From Candidatus Hydrogenedentota bacterium (lineage in GTDB: Bacteria > Hydrogenedentota > Hydrogenedentia > Hydrogenedentales > CAITNO01), in assembly GCA_903893795.1 (NCBI GenBank), contig CAITNO010000062.1, positions 22,573-86,572 on the forward strand: a stretch of 64,000 nt of DNA, read 5' to 3'. The position numbers and the translations under genes were made by a program. The notes below the pieces were generated by a model. It worked only from the letters and a program-made list of their open reading frames with translations. It was not told the origin of the DNA and ran no database searches. Positions 8,692-17,963 of this stretch are shown here, piece after piece (within the stretch, counting starts at the first letter, position 1; the number at the start of each line of letters is the position of its first letter).

Positions 8692-9426
8692 ATGAGTACG
8701 GAACGTCTTCTTGACTCCATGACGCGCGAAACCGCGCGGCGCCGCGACGAGATTCTCGCCCAGGCCCGTGCGGAGGCGGAGCGTATTGTCCGCGAGGCCC
8801 GGCAACGGGCCGGAGCGGCCCATGCCTCCGCGGTGGCTGTCGTGGCGGCCGAATTGGCCGTGCTGGCCCAGCAGGGCCGGGAACGGGCCGAAGCCGAGGC
8901 TGCGCGGGGCGTCTTTGTCATGAAGGACGGCGTCATTCGCAAGGCACTTGAGGCGGCGCGGAAACGGCTTGACGATCTGACCGCCCAACCGGCATTCAGA
9001 CCGGTGCTGGAAAGGCTGCTCGACGAGGCGCTTGGCGCGGTTCAACTGGATGAGCCTGAACCGGAGCATGAGTCCGAGGTGGTTGCCGACTCGCTCGGAA
9101 CCGACCCGGAACTGCCCGGCATGGCTGAGTCCGCTCCCGACCTGTCGCCTGAAGAGGCTGAGGGCGCGGAGACCGTGCCGCCGCGCGAGCCCAATGAGCG
9201 GATTGTCCGTGTTCCCTCCAAGCATGCCGCTGCGCTGGGCGCGCAAATCGAGGCGGCCGGTGCGCAGCTTGCCATGTCGGCCGGTCCCAAGGACGGCGTG
9301 ATTGTGGAAGACAGCTGGGGCACTTTCCGCGTGACAAACACGCTCTCCCTGCGGCTTGCCCGGCTTGAGGGCGAAGTGCGGACCGAGGCGAACAGGCTTC
9401 TGTTCGGCCGGGAGGCGCGCCAATAA
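8692..9426 (+). CDS. atpE: V-type ATP synthase subunit E (peripheral stalk) with acidic insert
   Basis: A 244-residue protein. Residues 1-110 form a charged coiled coil that would pair with the G/H subunit. The C-terminal domain ('GPKDGVIVEDSWGTFRVTN') matches the conserved globular end of subunit E that binds the catalytic head. Between them, about residues 122-170, is an acidic, Pro/Glu-rich low-complexity insert not usual in the family (about 190-200 residues). The final TAA shares an A with the next ATG. Confidence 0.85.
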   Translation: MSTERLLDSMTRETARRRDEILAQARAEAERIVREARQRAGAAHASAVAVVAAELAVLAQQGRERAEAEAARGVFVMKDGVIRKALEAARKRLDDLTAQPAFRPVLERLLDEALGAVQLDEPEPEHESEVVADSLGTDPELPGMAESAPDLSPEEAEGAETVPPREPNERIVRVPSKHAAALGAQIEAAGAQLAMSAGPKDGVIVEDSWGTFRVTNTLSLRLARLEGEVRTEANRLLFGREARQ

Positions 9427-10502
9427 TGAGCATTCGGACGACCTACGGCATCTATATTAATGCGCGCATTCATGCGCGCCGCAGCGAATTGCTGACCAAG
9501 CAGCGCTATGAAGAATTGCTACAGAGCAGCGACCCGGCCGGTATTGTGCGCGGTCTGCTCGGCAACCCGTTTTATGAAAAGGATATGGCGGAGGCCCTGC
9601 TTCACGGCGAGGGTGCCAATGCCGTTGAGGAAGCTGCCGGCCGCAATCTTGACCGTGAGTTTGAACTGCTGACCAGGATAGTGCGGCGCGAGCCCCTGCG
9701 GGCCGAGGCCATGATGTACTTCCTGAACCGGTGGGATCTCGCGGCCATTAAGTCCCTCCTGCGGCGCGGCATTCGCGGCGAAAGCGCGGGGCGTTTCGGC
9801 CTCGTGACAGGTCCGTCATTGCCCTGGCCCGTGATGGAGCGCTATGCAGCCCAGACGAACTCGCTGGAAAGCACGGTTCTGATGCTGGCAGGACAGTTTC
9901 CGTCGCTGTGCGGAAAACTGCCGCGCCTGCTGGCCTCGCGCAACGAGGAACAGCACGGTGCCGAGGCGGTGGCCATGCTGGAGACGGCGCTGGACCGGCG
10001 CTACTTCGAGCGTTGCGGAGACTTCATGTGGACCGGGCCGCGTTTGGCGCCGGTGCGTGCCTATCTGCGCCTTGAAGTGGACCGCATCAATCTGAGGTCC
10101 GTGCTGGCTGACCTGTTGTACGGCGTGCGTTCGGCAGACGGCCGCGGAGCATGGCTCAAGGGCGGGCTCATCGAAGTGGCCACGCTGGACAGTTTTGCGG
10201 CGAGCGGCAGTCTTGAGCAGGCCATAAGTATGCTGGAAAATACGTCCTATCGGGCGTTGCACCAGGTGTTCTCGCGCGTTCAGCAGACCGGGCAGCTCGG
10301 TGCGCTGGACAGGCGCTTTGAAATGCTTTTTGTGGAGCGTTTGGGCAGGATGGTCCATCAGGATCCCTTCGGCCTGGCACTCTTTATGAATTATGTGTGG
10401 CTCAAGTGGCTTGAATGCGCGAATCTGCGCGTGCTGGCGCGGGGCGTGGAAGCGGGCCTTCCGTCCGGGCGCGTGCGGGAAGAACTGATATGTCTAACGT
10501 AG
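9426..10502 (+). CDS. atpC: V-type ATP synthase subunit C (central rotor adaptor)
   Basis: A 358-residue, mostly helical protein with 'YGIYINARIHARRSELL' at the start and 'VDRINLRSVLADLLYG' in the middle, the usual pattern of subunit C/d, which sits on the c-ring and carries the rotor shaft. Position between E and F is the canonical archaeal order. The gene overlaps subunit F by 13 bp. Confidence 0.82.
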   Translation: MSIRTTYGIYINARIHARRSELLTKQRYEELLQSSDPAGIVRGLLGNPFYEKDMAEALLHGEGANAVEEAAGRNLDREFELLTRIVRREPLRAEAMMYFLNRWDLAAIKSLLRRGIRGESAGRFGLVTGPSLPWPVMERYAAQTNSLESTVLMLAGQFPSLCGKLPRLLASRNEEQHGAEAVAMLETALDRRYFERCGDFMWTGPRLAPVRAYLRLEVDRINLRSVLADLLYGVRSADGRGAWLKGGLIEVATLDSFAASGSLEQAISMLENTSYRALHQVFSRVQQTGQLGALDRRFEMLFVERLGRMVHQDPFGLALFMNYVWLKWLECANLRVLARGVEAGLPSGRVREELICLT

Positions 10503-10816
10503 TGGCGCTGGCGCGCGGCGCGTTGGCGATGCAGATGGCCCTTGCGGGGTTGCGCGTTGAGCAGCCCGAGCCGGGTGATGCGGCCGAGAACGTGCTGGAC
10601 GAAATCCTGCGCGATCCTGGCCAGGTATCGCTGGTAATCGTGCAGGACGATTACCGACGCAAGTTTTCAGAATGGTTCCGCGACCGTCTGTCGCGGCACA
10701 AAACGCGTCCGCTGGTTGTGTACTGCCCGGAGTCTCCGGGCGGCGACGAGGATGTTGACGCATATATCACGTCCGTGCTGAAGCCCGCACTGGGTTTCGA
10801 ATTACGGTTGGAGTGA
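10490..10816 (+). CDS. atpF: V-type ATP synthase subunit F (rotor)
   Basis: 108 residues from the ATG at 10490, normal for subunit F. It has a CheY-like alternating beta/alpha pattern with '[18 protein letters not shown]' and '[11 protein letters not shown]'. A longer frame opens at 10415, but its extra N-terminus is read from the end of subunit C and is not family-like, so the start at 10490 is chosen. It overlaps subunits C and A, consistent with coupled translation. Confidence 0.8.
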   Translation: MSNVVALARGALAMQMALAGLRVEQPEPGDAAENVLDEILRDPGQVSLVIVQDDYRRKFSEWFRDRLSRHKTRPLVVYCPESPGGDEDVDAYITSVLKPALGFELRLE

Positions 10817-10821
10817 GCGCG

Positions 10822-12612
10822 ATGGTGCAGACTAGAGAACCAATCACGGGTAAGCTTTGCCTGGTGTCCGGTCCAATGATCGGCGCTTCCGGCATGCTCG
10901 GCGTGTCCATGGGTGAAATGTTGCGTGTGGGCAGCCTGGGTTTGATCGGAGAGGTAATCCGAATCAACGGGGACACTGTGTACGCGCAGGTCTTCGAGGA
11001 CACGGGCGGCATGATGCTCGGAGAGCCCGTCACGAGCCTGGGGTATCCCTTGTCCGTGGAATTGGGACCGGGCCTCCTTGGCGGCGTGTTTGACGGCATC
11101 CAGCGTCCGCTGGAAGTGCTGCGCGCCATGTCGGGTGACTTCATCGCGCGCGGCCTCACCGCTCCGGCGCTTGACCGCGCCAAGAAGTGGGGATTCACCC
11201 CCACCGTCAAGGCGGGGCAGAAGGTGGTCGGCGGCGATGTGTTAGGAACAGTGCAGGAAACGCGCGCGTTCATGCACCGCGTTCTTGTTCCACCCAACGT
11301 TTCCGGTGTGATTAAGTCCGTCGTCGAGGCGGGCGAGTACACCGTGGAGCAGCCGGTTGTCGTTCTTGAGGACGGCAGCGAGCTGGCCATGATGCAGCGC
11401 TGGCCCGTGAAGCGGCCGCGCCCCGTTGTGCGCAAGTTGCCGGCTAACCAGCCCTTCATCACCGGCCAGCGCGTGCTGGACTGTATCTTCCCTGTCGCGC
11501 TCGGCGGTTCGGCCGTGGTGCCGGGCGGCTTCGGCACAGGCAAGACCGTGGTGGAGCAGACCCTTTCCAAGTATTGCAACGCGGACATTATCGTGTATGT
11601 GGGCTGCGGCGAGCGCGGCAACGAAATGGCTGACGTGCTGGACGAGTTTCCCGCGCTGACCGATCCGAAGACCGGCGACTCGCTGATGAACCGCACGATT
11701 CTCGTGGTCAACACGTCGAACATGCCGGTGGCCGCCCGTGAGGCGTCCGTTTACTCCGGCATTACCCTGGCTGAATACTACCGCGACCAAGGGTTCAGCG
11801 TGGCCATCATGGCCGACAGTTCGTCCCGCTGGGCCGAAGCGCTCCGCGAAATTTCGTCGCGCCTTGAAGAGATGCCCGGCGAAGAAGGCTACCCGACCTA
11901 TCTGTCGGCGCGTATCGCCGAATTCTACGAGCGCACCGGCCGCGCCGAAGTGCTGGGCACTGTGGCGGAGGGCGAAGAGCCGCGCCAGGGTTCCATGACG
12001 CTGGTGGCCGCCGTGTCGCCCGCGGGCGGCGACTTCTCCGAACCGGTGACGCAGACCTCGCTGCGCGTGGCCGGCGGGTTCTGGGGCTTGGATGCCTCAC
12101 TTGCCTACCGCCGCCACTATCCGGCCATCAACTGGAGCGTCAGCTACACGCTGTATCTGGAAACGCTCAAGCCGTGGTTCCGCGACAATGCCCCGAAAGG
12201 TTGGCTTGAAAACCGCCAGCGCGCCATGGAACTGCTCCAGCGCGATGCGGAAATGCAGGAAATCGTGCAGTTGGTCGGTCCTGATGCCCTTCAGGATGCG
12301 GAGCGGCTCATCCTCGAAACGGGCAAGATGGTCCGCGAGGTGTTCCTGCAGCAGAACGCCTTCTCCGACAATGACGCCTTCAGCAGTTTGGAGAAGACCG
12401 GCGGTCTGCTCGAAACGCTGCTTGAGTTCTATGACCTCAGCAAGAACGCAATCGAAAACGGTGTGACCCTGAACCGCATCATGGCCCTGCCGGTGCGCGA
12501 GGACATCGCGCGGTTGCGCAATGAATCCAACGCGGATTTCGCCGAGAAGCGGGCCACTGTGTGCGCCAGAATGCGCACCGACGTCGCCGCCTCGGCCACG
12601 AAGAAGGGATAA
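10822..12612 (+). CDS. atpA: V-type ATP synthase catalytic subunit A
   Basis: About 596 residues, full length. The P-loop is '[12 protein letters not shown]' near residue 235, a small variant of the usual GAFGCGKT. The catalytic glutamate region '[13 protein letters not shown]', the Walker B-like '[20 protein letters not shown]' and '[19 protein letters not shown]' follow. The non-homologous region specific to A/V-type A subunits is present at about residues 115-190. ATG at 10822 is preferred; a GTG at 10813 overlapping subunit F is possible. Confidence 0.96.
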   Translation: MVQTREPITGKLCLVSGPMIGASGMLGVSMGEMLRVGSLGLIGEVIRINGDTVYAQVFEDTGGMMLGEPVTSLGYPLSVELGPGLLGGVFDGIQRPLEVLRAMSGDFIARGLTAPALDRAKKWGFTPTVKAGQKVVGGDVLGTVQETRAFMHRVLVPPNVSGVIKSVVEAGEYTVEQPVVVLEDGSELAMMQRWPVKRPRPVVRKLPANQPFITGQRVLDCIFPVALGGSAVVPGGFGTGKTVVEQTLSKYCNADIIVYVGCGERGNEMADVLDEFPALTDPKTGDSLMNRTILVVNTSNMPVAAREASVYSGITLAEYYRDQGFSVAIMADSSSRWAEALREISSRLEEMPGEEGYPTYLSARIAEFYERTGRAEVLGTVAEGEEPRQGSMTLVAAVSPAGGDFSEPVTQTSLRVAGGFWGLDASLAYRRHYPAINWSVSYTLYLETLKPWFRDNAPKGWLENRQRAMELLQRDAEMQEIVQLVGPDALQDAERLILETGKMVREVFLQQNAFSDNDAFSSLEKTGGLLETLLEFYDLSKNAIENGVTLNRIMALPVREDIARLRNESNADFAEKRATVCARMRTDVAASATKKG

Positions 12613-12618
12613 GAGACC

Positions 12619-14052
12619 ATGACCGGCAACAACCAGACTCCTGCGGAAGCCCCCCTCCGGGCGGAATACTGGGACCTGACCTACATCTCCGGGCCGCTCG
12701 TGTTTCTGAAAAACGGCGGACGCTTCCCGTCCGGCGCCATCCTTGAGCTGACCATGGCCAATGGCGAAATCCGCCAAGGCCAGGTGCTTGAGGCCAGCAC
12801 CAGCCATGCCGTCGTTCAGGTGTTGCAGGGCACCCAGGGCGTTGATGTGAAGGGCACTTCCGTGTCGCTCAAGCAGGAGGCCGCCACCATCGGCGTGTCC
12901 ACCGCACTGCTCGGCCGCCGTTTCAACGGTACCGGTGTGCCCATTGACGGACTTCCGCCTGCGGTTGTCGACAAAGAAATGAACATCAACGGCGCGCCGA
13001 TGAACCCGGTGGCCCGCAATAAACCAAATGATTTCATCGAGACAGGTGTCAGCGCCATCGACGAGTTCAACACGCTCGTGCGCGGCCAGAAACTGCCCAT
13101 CTTCTTCGGTTCCGGCCTGCCGGCCAACGAGGTGGCCAACCTGATCGTGCAGCAGGCGCGCACACGCGACGCTTCCGAGCAGTTCGTGGTGGTCTTCGGA
13201 GCCATGGGCATTACCGAGCGCGAAGCAGACTACTTCATGCGCTCTTTCGACGAGGGCGGCCAGGGTGGTCGCGTGGTCGCGTTCATCAACAAGGCCAACG
13301 ACCCCGCCATTGAGCGCGTCTTCACGCCGCGTTGCGCGCTGACCGTGGCCGAATATCTTGCCTATGAAATGGACTACCAGGTGCTCGTGATCCTCACGGA
13401 CATGACGAGCTACTGCGAAGCCCTGCGCCAGGTGTCCAGCGCCCGTGAGGAAATCCCCGGACGCCGCGGCTATCCCGGCTACATGTACACCGACCTTTCG
13501 ACGATTTACGAGCGCGCCGGCCGTATCCGCGGCCGCAAGGGTTCTGTGACGCAGATGCCCATGCTTACCATGCCCGACGATGACATCACGCATCCCATCC
13601 CGGATCTTACGGGTTACATTACCGAAGGCCAGATCGTGCTGAGCCGGTCGCTGCACCGTCAGGGCGTGTTTCCGCCGGTGGACATTATTCCGTGCCTGTC
13701 GCGCCTGATGAACAACGGCATTGGCGAGGGCCGCACCCGCGGCGACCACCGCCAGGTGGCCAACCAGCTCTATTCGGCCTACGCGCAGGGTTTGGACATC
13801 CGCAAGCTGATGACCATCATCGGCGAGGACGCCCTGAGCGACATGGACAAGAAGTTCCTCAAGTTCGCCATCAAGTTCGAGCGTGAGTTGATAGGGCAGG
13901 GCTGGACCCGTCGGACGATTGACGAGTCGCTGGACGCGAGTTGGAAACTGCTCTCGTTGCTGCCGCGCGCCGAACTGACCCGCATCGACACCAAGTATGT
14001 CGACCAGTACTATCAGGCCGAGGAAGAGACCGCGGCCACCCCCGTTTCATAA
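12619..14052 (+). CDS. atpB: V-type ATP synthase regulatory subunit B
   Basis: A 477-residue protein with the B-subunit pattern: 'GVSAIDEFNTLVRGQKLPIF' at the degenerate nucleotide site, 'VLVILTDMTSYCEALRQVS', 'RRGYPGYMYTDLSTIYERAG' and 'LSRSLHRQGVFPPVDIIPCL'. As expected for B there is no intact P-loop ('GSGLPANEVANL'). It alternates with A in the catalytic head. It lies 6 bp after subunit A. Confidence 0.96.
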   Translation: MTGNNQTPAEAPLRAEYWDLTYISGPLVFLKNGGRFPSGAILELTMANGEIRQGQVLEASTSHAVVQVLQGTQGVDVKGTSVSLKQEAATIGVSTALLGRRFNGTGVPIDGLPPAVVDKEMNINGAPMNPVARNKPNDFIETGVSAIDEFNTLVRGQKLPIFFGSGLPANEVANLIVQQARTRDASEQFVVVFGAMGITEREADYFMRSFDEGGQGGRVVAFINKANDPAIERVFTPRCALTVAEYLAYEMDYQVLVILTDMTSYCEALRQVSSAREEIPGRRGYPGYMYTDLSTIYERAGRIRGRKGSVTQMPMLTMPDDDITHPIPDLTGYITEGQIVLSRSLHRQGVFPPVDIIPCLSRLMNNGIGEGRTRGDHRQVANQLYSAYAQGLDIRKLMTIIGEDALSDMDKKFLKFAIKFERELIGQGWTRRTIDESLDASWKLLSLLPRAELTRIDTKYVDQYYQAEEETAATPVS

Positions 14053-14082
14053 ACTGCATGAACCATCCTGGAAAGCCGGGTT

Positions 14083-14745
14083 ATGTGCGCTGAAAATATC
14101 ACACCCACGCGGATGAATTTGCTGAGCCGCCGGAGCCAGGTCAAACTGGCCTCGGATGGTCTGTCGATTCTGCGCGGCAAACGGGAGGCGTTGCTCAAGG
14201 ATCTGATCCGGCGCGCCAGACTGTTGCGGGACAAGCAGCGTGAGCTGCAGCACCGCGGCCGCGAGGCCAACGCTGCCCTGGCCATGGCCCGGGCCGTGCG
14301 AGGCACCGCCGAAGTCGAATCCGTCACCGCCGCGGGTGAGCGTTCACTGGCTGTGTCGGTCCAGATAGAAAAACTGTGGGGCCTGCGTCTGGGCACCGTT
14401 GAGCATGGCAGCGTCATACGAGCGCCGCAGGATCGCGGAATCAGCCGGGTTGATTACAGCACACACGTTTTTGACGCGGCAGCCGCCGCCGAGGCGATGG
14501 TCGAGCAGATGCTCGAGTGTTCGCCTTTGGAACTGCAGGTGACCACGCTCGGAGAAGAAATCCGCAAACTGGGACGCCGCATCAACGCAATCGAAGAATA
14601 CCTTATCCCCCGCCTCCGCGAGGAAATCGCCTTTATCAAGAGCGTGCTTGAGGAGAGGGAGCGCGAGGAGCGGTTCCGGCTCAAGCGCGTGAAGAAGAAG
14701 AAGTCCCGCGCCAAAGTGGAGGAGGTGGCTGATGTCGCTGAGTGA
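14083..14745 (+). CDS. atpD: V-type ATP synthase subunit D (central shaft)
   Basis: A 220-residue protein with the standard start 'PTRMNLLSRRSQVKLASDG' and a C-terminal helix rich in Arg/Lys, as in subunit D, the antiparallel coiled-coil rotor axle inside the A3B3 head. The C-terminus ends in a Lys-rich tail. It overlaps the following PTS IIA gene by 14 bp. Confidence 0.9.
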   Translation: MCAENITPTRMNLLSRRSQVKLASDGLSILRGKREALLKDLIRRARLLRDKQRELQHRGREANAALAMARAVRGTAEVESVTAAGERSLAVSVQIEKLWGLRLGTVEHGSVIRAPQDRGISRVDYSTHVFDAAAAAEAMVEQMLECSPLELQVTTLGEEIRKLGRRINAIEEYLIPRLREEIAFIKSVLEEREREERFRLKRVKKKKSRAKVEEVADVAE

Positions 14746-15196
14746 CATAATTCACGAGCGTGTCGTCAAGATGAAGGTTAGGTCCCAGACCAAGGCCCAT
14801 GCCATCGAGGAATTGGTTGACCTGATCATCGAGGCTGGCGACCTGCCCATGTCCCTGCGCGCCCACGCAATTGAAACGATTGCGGAACGCGAGAAGATTA
14901 TTGGCACCGGCATGGAGAATGGTGTGGCCCTGCCGCACGGTTCCACGGATCGTGTGGAGTCCATCATCGGCGCGCTGGGCATTGCCCCGGCGGGTGTGAA
15001 TTTTGACTCCATCGACGGTGAGCCTGCCACCATCATCGTTTTGCTCCTGATCCCACGGAAGAGTTTTCAGGAGCATATCCGCGCCATGGCCGCCATCGCA
15101 CGGGTCATGAATGAGGAGGCCAACCGAAAGGCGTTTCTGGCCGCCAAAACCCCTGCTGAGATCATCCAGCTCATTGAGAAGATAGAAGGTCACTGA
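14732..15196 (+). CDS. PTS EIIA (nitrogen/fructose type) regulatory protein
   Basis: A 154-residue single-domain PTS IIA protein. The phosphorylatable histidine is His69 in 'GVALPHGSTD'. 'FDSIDGEPATIIVLLLIP' and the C-terminal helices fit the PtsN/FruA IIA fold. There is no fused IIB or IIC domain and no transporter next to it, so a regulatory role is more likely than sugar transport. It overlaps subunit D and is the last gene before a strong terminator, so it is made together with the V-ATPase. Whether it controls the enzyme is inference. Confidence 0.88.
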   Translation: MSLSDIIHERVVKMKVRSQTKAHAIEELVDLIIEAGDLPMSLRAHAIETIAEREKIIGTGMENGVALPHGSTDRVESIIGALGIAPAGVNFDSIDGEPATIIVLLLIPRKSFQEHIRAMAAIARVMNEEANRKAFLAAKTPAEIIQLIEKIEGH

Positions 15197-15257
15197 GACC
15201 TTTTGACGGCGCAGGCCGAAAGGCCGCCGGTGACCAGGAAACATCAATAGTATAAAA

Positions 15258-15299
15258 CAGCGCGGGCACTACCGGCCCGCGCTGTTGTTATTTTTTTTT
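15258..15299 (+). terminator. Rho-independent terminator of the V-ATPase operon
   Basis: A perfect 10-bp stem (15258-15267 with 15275-15284), a 7-nt loop, then a long T-tract at 15289-15299. It closes the V-ATPase/PTS IIA transcript. Confidence 0.92.
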
Positions 15300-15371
15300 G
15301 GGCTTTCCTGGGCATGTTTGCTCTTCTCATTCTGGAGACGGCGGGAATATTCTGCAAGTTTCGTTCGCCGG

Positions 15372-15380
15372 TGGTATAAT
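15372..15380 (+). promoter_or_regulatory. Extended -10 promoter
   Basis: TGG followed by TATAAT at 15375-15380 forms an extended -10 element. The -35 region is weak. It would drive the small membrane ORF and the Crp/Fnr gene. Confidence 0.5.
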
Positions 15381-15458
15381 GCTGTGTCGTGAAATGTTGG
15401 CCATTATCGGGACTTGCTTAATTTGTTTCGGTAAGTTTTTCAGACTAGGGCGGTTACA

Positions 15459-15737
15459 ATGGGCATGGCGGGGACAGAATCCTTTACTGTCGTGGAAGCG
15501 GCCGTTTCTTGCCAATCGGGTGGACAGTCTTTGCCTGTTCAAGACATAGGACCTGCGGATGGTCGTGGACGATTGGGTGGAACGGGCGAGAAATGCGCCG
15601 CAGCAAAGGGCTCTTGGCGGTCTGTGGTCACCAGTCTGCTTGTTGTCCTCTGGGTCTTTGCCATCACCTCATTTTATTTGGTTCGATTTGCGGCCACGCT
15701 TTGGAGCGTTGGACCCGGCGGAATCTACGGACTGTGA
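15459..15737 (+). CDS. Possible small membrane protein upstream of the Crp/Fnr regulator
   Basis: A 92-residue frame with a Gly-rich N-terminal half and one strong membrane helix near residues 55-80 ('VVTSLLVVLWVFAITSFYLV'). It lies downstream of an extended -10 promoter. Its TGA (15735-15737) overlaps the GAGGTG ribosome-binding site of the next gene, a spacing that fits an operon. No homologue is recognised, and the first half could be non-coding, so this is tentative. Confidence 0.35.
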   Translation: MGMAGTESFTVVEAAVSCQSGGQSLPVQDIGPADGRGRLGGTGEKCAAAKGSWRSVVTSLLVVLWVFAITSFYLVRFAATLWSVGPGGIYGL

Positions 15738-15747
15738 GGTGATTCAG

Positions 15748-16434
15748 GTGTCCAAATCCCAAAGAATCATTCTTCCGCTGGATGAAGAGCCGTTCTTTAA
15801 GACCATGAGCAGGCCCGTGCTGGCCAAGATTGAGGCTTATGTCTACCACCGCAATTACGACGCCCGCCAGGTGGTCTATTTTCCCGATGACCCCTGTGAC
15901 TATGTCTACTGGGTAAGGGCGGGCCGGATTCGGGTGACGCGGGTGTCGGGGGACGGGCGGGAGCTGAGCTTTCGGCACCTTGGCCAGGGGGACATGCTGG
16001 GCGACGAGTGCATGGCCGACCGGCCCAAACGCAATGACTACGCCGAGGCGCTTGAAGCGTCCACCCTGTGCCTGATGCGAACGGATGACTTCCGGCGTGC
16101 GGCGCGGGAGGAGGCGGAACTGGCCTATGCCGTGGCGGTGCGCCTCAGCAAGCGAGTGCTCGAACTGGAACAAACCCTGGCCGAGACCGTGTTCCACACG
16201 GTGAGAAGAAGGGTATGCTTCGCGCTGCTGCGGCTTTCCGCGCGCGAGGGAGGGCGGGGCGCTGCAAGCCTCGACATCACACACCAGGAAGTGGCAAACC
16301 TGGTCGGGGCGACCCGCGAGACGGTGACGGGCGTGCTGCACAGCCTCCGCGAGGACGGCGTCATTGAGCTGGCAAACAGACGACTGAAGATTCTTGACAT
16401 GGCGGCGCTTCGACAACCGGGCGGGGGAGGCTGA
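15748..16434 (+). CDS. Crp/Fnr-family transcriptional regulator
   Basis: 228 residues from GTG at 15748, chosen because GAGGTG lies six bases upstream and the length fits the family; a longer frame from 15559 adds residues unlike the family. It has a cyclic-nucleotide-binding-like beta roll (about residues 20-120, 'GQGDMLGDECMADR'), a dimer helix, and a C-terminal winged helix 'THQEVANLVGATRETVTGVL' that binds DNA. No cysteine cluster for an Fe-S sensor is seen, so it is not a classical Fnr. It lies directly before glgC, but glgC has its own promoter. Confidence 0.88.
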   Translation: MSKSQRIILPLDEEPFFKTMSRPVLAKIEAYVYHRNYDARQVVYFPDDPCDYVYWVRAGRIRVTRVSGDGRELSFRHLGQGDMLGDECMADRPKRNDYAEALEASTLCLMRTDDFRRAAREEAELAYAVAVRLSKRVLELEQTLAETVFHTVRRRVCFALLRLSAREGGRGAASLDITHQEVANLVGATRETVTGVLHSLREDGVIELANRRLKILDMAALRQPGGGG

Positions 16435-16449
16435 AAGAGAATAAAGGGG

Positions 16450-16478
16450 ATGACGTTTTGTGGAGCCGGTGTTATACT
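16450..16478 (+). promoter_or_regulatory. Putative glgC promoter
   Basis: ATGACG at 16450-16455, a 17-bp spacer and TATACT at 16473-16478, preceded by an extended -10 TG at 16470-16471. It sits 86 bp before the glgC start. Confidence 0.55.
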
Positions 16479-16563
16479 TCAAGCCTGAGCTGTTCTCATA
16501 CATTTAACGGATTCGGCCGGTGCGCGGTGGGTGGTTGTTTCGCAACCTGTGGAGTGGAATGTC

Positions 16564-17802
16564 ATGGAGAGCGTGCTGACAATAGTGCTGGCGGGTGGCG
16601 CCGGCGAACGTCTCTATCCGCTGACCAAGAACCGGGCAAAGCCGGCGGTTCCCTTCGGGGGGATCTACCGCATCATCGACTTTACCCTGTCCAACTGCAT
16701 CAATTCCGGCCTGCGGCGGGTGCTTGTGCTAACCCAGTACAAATCCAATTCCCTGTCCCGCCATGTGCAGATGGCGTGGAACATCATGCACACCGAACTG
16801 GGGGAGTTCATAGAAATCATTCCGCCCCAGATGCGCATCAACAGCCACTGGTATCTTGGCACGGCGGATGCCATCTACCAGAACCTCTATTCTGTGGACC
16901 AGTCCGACCCGCGCGAGGTGCTCATCGTTTCCGGCGATCATATTTACAAGATGAACTACCAGAAGATGATTCAGCAGCACCGTGATGTCAGGGCGGACCT
17001 GACCGTGGCCGCCATTGAAGTGCCGCTGGAGGAGGCGAGCCGTTTCGGCGTTTTCGAAGTGGACAGGACGGGGCGGGTGCTGGGATTTGAGGAGAAACCG
17101 GCGAACCCCAAGCCGCTGCCCGGCCAACCGGACCGCGCGCTGGCCTCCATGGGCATTTATGTCTTCGGCGCCGACGCGGTGCGCGAGGCTGTCTGCGCCG
17201 ATGCGGAGCGCGTTCAAACCAGCCACGATTTCGGCAAGGACATCATCCCGCGCATGGTGCGCGACAAGGCGGTGTACACCTACAGGTTTCAGGACGAGAA
17301 CAAGAAACAGGCCCAATACTGGCGCGACGTGGGCACGCTGGAGTGCTACTGGGAGGCCAACATGGACCTCGTGTCGGTGGACCCCCAGTTCAACCTCTAT
17401 GACAAATCATGGCCCATGCGCACCCACGTTCCGCCGCTGCCCCCGGCAAAGTTTGTGTTTGCCGAGGTGGGCAACCGTTTTGGCGTCGCCGTGGATTCCA
17501 TCGTGAGCCCCGGGTGCATCATCAGCGGCGGCACGGTGGACCGCTGCGTATTGTCGCCCGAGGTGCGCGTCAACTCGTACGCCCATGTGCAGGAGTCGAT
17601 AGTCATGCACGGTGCCGTGATCGGCCGCCACAGCCGCATTCGCCGCGCCATCATCGAAAAGGGTGTCCAGATTCCCGAGCACACCGTCATCGGCTACAAC
17701 CTCGAAGAGGACGCAAAGCGCTTCCGCATCACCGACAACGGCGTCGTGGTGGTGGAAAGCGCCGAAGGCCTGCTTGAACCGGTGCCGATACCCGTAAAGT
17801 AG
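16564..17802 (+). CDS. glgC: Glucose-1-phosphate adenylyltransferase
   Basis: 412 residues from the ATG at 16564, which has GGAG nine bases upstream; an ATG at 16531 would add a non-family extension. The N-terminal nucleotidyltransferase domain has 'VLAGGAGERLYPLTKNRAKP' and 'VSGDHIYKMNYQ'. 'FEEKPANPKPLPG' is part of the sugar-phosphate site. The C-terminal part is a left-handed beta-helix ('VDRCVLSPEVRVNSYAHVQ'). The enzyme makes ADP-glucose from ATP and glucose-1-phosphate for glycogen synthesis in the cytoplasm. No other glg gene is adjacent. Confidence 0.96.
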   Translation: MESVLTIVLAGGAGERLYPLTKNRAKPAVPFGGIYRIIDFTLSNCINSGLRRVLVLTQYKSNSLSRHVQMAWNIMHTELGEFIEIIPPQMRINSHWYLGTADAIYQNLYSVDQSDPREVLIVSGDHIYKMNYQKMIQQHRDVRADLTVAAIEVPLEEASRFGVFEVDRTGRVLGFEEKPANPKPLPGQPDRALASMGIYVFGADAVREAVCADAERVQTSHDFGKDIIPRMVRDKAVYTYRFQDENKKQAQYWRDVGTLECYWEANMDLVSVDPQFNLYDKSWPMRTHVPPLPPAKFVFAEVGNRFGVAVDSIVSPGCIISGGTVDRCVLSPEVRVNSYAHVQESIVMHGAVIGRHSRIRRAIIEKGVQIPEHTVIGYNLEEDAKRFRITDNGVVVVESAEGLLEPVPIPVK

Positions 17803-17811
17803 TAAAGTAGA

Positions 17812-17932
17812 GTGCGTGGAATTTTGCGAAGCAAAATGGAACGCACCGAGTTCTGTTCGATACGGACGGCAGGGATGCCGGCGCTCCCAGTAAGATGGTG
17901 CGTTCCATTTTGCTTCGCAAAATCCCACGCAC
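17812..17932. repeat. Large inverted repeat with nested hairpins
   Basis: Two 36-bp arms (17812-17847 and 17897-17932) match as reverse complements at 35 of 36 positions. Each arm contains its own perfect hairpin, ATTTTGC-GAA-GCAAAAT. The 49-bp centre holds a copy of a second repeat, ACTGGGAGCGCCGGCATCC on the minus strand (about 17873-17891), also seen at 62.9 kb. A 12-base direct repeat (ACGCACCCTACG) follows on the right. This looks like a nested mobile or REP-type intergenic element, and it may stop transcription from both flanking convergent genes. Confidence 0.85.
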
Positions 17933-17963
17933 CCTACGCACTCACGCACCCTACGGATATGTC

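Noticed and set aside
12097..13749. 550-residue minus-strand frame opposite V-ATPase subunit B
   Set aside because: It is a shadow of a GC-rich gene; the plus-strand protein has full family motifs.
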